Shown here piece by piece: positions 26,726-29,571 of a stretch of 29,571 bases of DNA. Made by a program: the position numbers and the translations under genes. The number at the start of each line of letters is the position of its first letter. Position 1 is the first letter of the stretch. Under the pieces are notes generated by a model. The model searched no databases and had not been told where the DNA came from. It was given only the letters and a program-made list of their open reading frames with translations. The DNA is taken from the NCBI GenBank assembly GCA_003427395.1, contig BFEA01000527.1, positions 461,047 through 490,617 of the forward strand. The letters are read 5' to 3'. Source of the DNA: Chara braunii (Eukaryota; Streptophyta; Charophyceae; Charales; Characeae).

Positions 26726-29414
26726 ACCAGAGGGCGTCAGACAGGGTTTATACCGGGAAGGTTCATATTAGATAATGCAATGACACTAACGGAAACGGTA
26801 CGCTACATCCGGGACAAGAGAATTAATGCAGCCATCTTGTTCTTCGACTTTGAAAAGGCGTATGATCAGGTTAGCTGGCCATTCCTACAACAATGCATGG
26901 AAAAGATGGGAGTAGGCCCGAACTTCAGGAAATGGATAAGAGTTCTCTACAATGATGCACAAGGGCAAGTGCAGGTTAATGGACATTTATCTTCGACGTA
27001 CAAGATGTCGAGATCGGTCAGGCAGGGGGACCCCCTAGCCGCTCCGATATTTCTTTTCATAATGGAAGCGGTGGCTTCCTACCTGCGCAAGGATCCATCA
27101 ATCGAAAGGCTGGTAGCGGTACCGGATCAGCAGGGTCACACTATCCATCTCCCTACAACCCTCCTTTTTGCGGACGACCTGACGGTGCTTATAAGGGCGT
27201 CGGATTCATCGTTTCAGGCACTAACGAAGGCTATGGAAGACTTCCAGCTTGCATCGGAAATGAAGATCAATTGGCAGAAAACAGAGGGGTGGTGGTTGGT
27301 AGACCAGGAGCAAGAAGACATGCTTCCGGTTAACAGCTTGCAGCAGAGAACAGCACGAGTTCCTATCAGATATTTAGGGATCAAGATTACTGAAGGCGGG
27401 GCGCATCAGTCGATGGTGGCAGATCTAATGGCAAAAATTCTAGCTAAGCTGGGGGCCTGGTCGGCAGTCTATACATCCATTTATGGGAGGACCCTTATAC
27501 TCGACGCGTCCATCTTCTCTATGCGATGGTACGCGGGGTCAATATGGACTCCACCAAGGACTACGGCGGCGTTATTGAGAAGAAGAGCGGCGGCATATCT
27601 TTGGACATCCAAAGTTACCAACTCACGCTTCATATCCAAAGTGGCGTGGAAACATGTCACTAGACCAAAGCAGCAGGGTGGTCTGGGTATTCTAAACCCG
27701 GACATTCCGCTTAAGGCACTACAAACCAAGTGGGTAATTAAGCTAATATCCCATCAAAGTTATCATGGACTTCTCTGGTGTTGCACAGGATAAGACAAGT
27801 GGCTAAATATAAAACGCCACAGAATATGTCGGGCCTGTTTTCGATAATGTGTATCAATTGGGCTAACATGGGCAGAAGAGAAGGGGGTAATGCGGAGGAC
27901 GAGGAGGAAGCTACAAAACTATCATATTGGGGACAACTGCTGAAGTTGTGGAAAGATATCTTCCCTGCAAGGGTCAAGGAACCTTGCACGAGAGAAGAAG
28001 TACTTAGCCTTTATTCTGCAACTCAAGCATTAAGGACGTACAGGGGAAGCCGCTGTGCAANCGCTGTGCAAGGGTCAAGGAACCTTGCACGAGAGAAGAA
28101 GTACTTAGCCTTTATTCTGCAACTCAAGCATTAAGGACGTACAGGGGAAGCCGCTGACGCTCTCAGTGAAGGATGCGAAGTGGGGAAAGTGGCTGGAGCA
28201 TGGGGTTTGGCAGGTGAAGCACCTCTGGGAAGAGAGGGAAAATAGGTGGAAAACAGTCTGAGAACTTAGGGTAATCTTAAAGGGATGCCACAGATTATCA
28301 TACAACCTTGAGGTAATATTGGGAGCCATACCGCAAATATGGGTGCAACTTCTACAGAACGGTACACAGTGGGGCCAGGGAGACTGGGCCACATGGTGAG
28401 ACGACAAGGAACCAAAAGACGTCTTCAGGGTCTGGAGCCAAGAGGTTTCTAAACCAGATTGGCTGCATGCAGATAAGTATGCCATACTCCATCCTCCCAA
28501 CACTACTTCTCAACTGGATAGGACATCCAAAGCACCGACCGCCATTCTCAAACAGTACTTGCGGAAGGTAAGGGTGGTAGAGACAGATGAATACACAATA
28601 TTCAATCCATCTGTACCACTTGAAGAATTGGAAGTGGACCCAGGAGAATGGGCATGGAACAACAGAAATGGAGAAACATGAACAGCCAAGAGAATCAACA
28701 TTCAGCACTACACTACTCGAATTGGGTATAGATTGAGGAGGCGATCTCACTCTCTTACGCCGCACTTGCTGAGGCAATGGGAGAGGAGGGTAGGGGTCCC
28801 CCGGCATCAATTGTCCAAAAATCCCAGGGCCAAACATCGCAGCGATACGCCTGGGCTCAGTCAGAAGTATGCAGTGGCTAATAGCTCATGTGGCACTTCC
28901 GGTGAATGTCTGGTTAAATGAGCGAAGAAGTCCGAGGCAGAGAGATTCGGAGAGCGCGGTATGTAGAGTGTGTCAAGAGGGAATCCCATAGACAATGCAG
29001 CATTGCCTAATGGAATGCGTTGAGGCAACCACTATTTGGGGAAAACCCAGGAGCATTTGGGGCCAGGTGTCAAGGGGCATTTTCCCAGACTCCAAGATTT
29101 CCTTATTGCTGGGTCTCCAAGTCCCAAAGCATTGGCAGCCCTTCGAGAAGCACATGTTCCAATTGATACGCCAATATTGTCTCTGGACCATTTGGAAGCG
29201 TCGTTGCCAAATTACTATTGAAGGACAGTCGATGCACAAGCAGGAGTCAAAGGAGATATTCCTCACATTGCTCGAAACGGATCTGAGGGGGCAGTGGAAG
29301 GCAGCGAGGAACCAAATCCGTCAGCAGCTGGAGCAGGAGGAAGAGATCACGGAACGCTTCAAACAGCACATTCTGGGGCACGGAACCGTGGCAACCATAC
29401 AGAGAAGCAATTAA
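26697..29414 (+). pseudogene. LINE ORF2: reverse transcriptase to C-terminus, decayed
   Basis: The copy is 5' truncated, and the endonuclease is absent. It starts at QTGFIPGRFILDNAMTLTET (26738). The open RT part is 26780-27793: FDFEKAYD with the first catalytic Asp (26846), RQGDPLAAPIF (27020) and FADD (27167-27178). A frameshift near 27755 leads to SWTSLVLHRI. One G missing near 28044 leads to KPLTLSVKDAKWGKW. TGA stops at 28259, 28397 and 28679 each fit CGA to TGA decay. Another frameshift near 28862 leads to MQWLIAHVALPVNVWL. The zinc knuckle is C-x2-C (28962, 28971), His 29001 and Cys 29016, with TAG 28989 inside. It ends at CLWTIWKRRC, DLRGQWKAARNQI and the stop at 29414. Known role of the family: target-primed retrotransposition. 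Confidence 0.9.
27967..28156. other. Duplicated contig overlap around an N
   Basis: About 89 bp (GCAAGGGTCAAGGAACCTTG onward) occurs at 27967-28055 and again at 28068-28156, with the N at 28061 between and CGCTGTGCAA repeated on both sides of it. Collapsing the copies restores a more continuous LINE frame, so this is probably an assembly join. Confidence 0.8.
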
Positions 29415-29571
29415 TATTCTAATGGAGAAGGGGGTAAAGGGGTACAAGGGGGTACAATTCAAGAGGGAGTTTAGGGCTTTAGCTAGACAGGAAGACGGGT
29501 AAGAGAGTCAGGAGGAAAGGGGCAAGGGCGGAAGCCACAGGGGTACAAGGGGGAACAATTTAAGAGGCTAG
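29415..29571. other. LINE 3' region, G-rich, with a 29-bp direct repeat
   Basis: After the ORF2 stop the sequence is G/A-rich. GGGGTACAAGGGGGTACAAT (29439) recurs at 29540 as GGGGTACAAGGGGGAACAAT. No poly(A) tail is reached before the window ends. Confidence 0.6.

Noticed and set aside
1-29571. CRISPR array, bacterial operons, ribosome binding sites
   Set aside because: No regularly spaced unique-spacer array and no prokaryotic gene organisation are present. The window is clearly eukaryotic repeat DNA.

Overview
This is a eukaryotic window that is almost entirely repetitive. It has long dinucleotide microsatellites, A- and T-tailed retroposon-like repeats, several decayed retroelements and non-autonomous transposons. 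There is no operon-like gene packing and I see no intact host gene. No open frame stands out as a complete functional protein. The recognisable coding sequence is retroelement-derived or retroelement-adjacent and is broken by frameshifts and stops. Best guess for the source is a large, repeat-rich genome, possibly a streptophyte or charophyte-type alga, because of the plant-like LINEs and the type III hammerhead ribozyme. That is weak inference, and the host is not proven by the sequence.

Layout. 1-5700: microsatellites interwoven with a hammerhead-ribozyme repeat family. One copy is a complete type III hammerhead (1475-1530, +). Three degenerate relatives sit beside CA/GT microsatellites (566-676 on the minus strand; 2364-2442 and 4236-4306 on the plus strand). 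An unrelated complete type I hammerhead lies at 3127-3178 (+). A 279-bp transposon with 12-bp inverted ends and an 8-bp target duplication (4315-4593) is inserted in one of the hammerhead relatives. 5700-9280: mostly unrecognised DNA, plus a C-terminal LINE ORF2 remnant (7826-8260). 9280-10800: four unrelated short tandem-repeat arrays. 11230-13660: minus-strand remnants of a probable Gag-type retrotransposon. 13850-18340: a tRNA-like SINE candidate and many copies of a retroposon-like repeat with a conserved head and a poly(A) tail. 19188-19733: a second transposon with the same end signature as 4315-4593.

19850-25120 is the most unusual block. A decayed reverse transcriptase of the GIPMGTN-type family (19850-22000) is followed on the same strand by a Pro/Ser/Thr-rich stretch, a C2H2-like finger, a Josephin-like cysteine-peptidase domain with correctly spaced catalytic positions, and four tandem RING-type zinc modules. 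The last module is partly re-duplicated by a 220-bp tandem repeat. If this was one element, it joined a reverse transcriptase to ubiquitin-editing domains (a deubiquitinase-like fold plus E3-like RINGs). I know of no described element with that layout, but I cannot search.

26045-29414: two LINE ORF2 remnants in tandem, a C-terminal fragment followed by a nearly full reverse transcriptase to C-terminus copy. Single N characters occur at 4911, 19369 and 28061. The last two are each flanked by a direct duplication and look like unmerged contig overlaps, so duplications there should not be read as biology.
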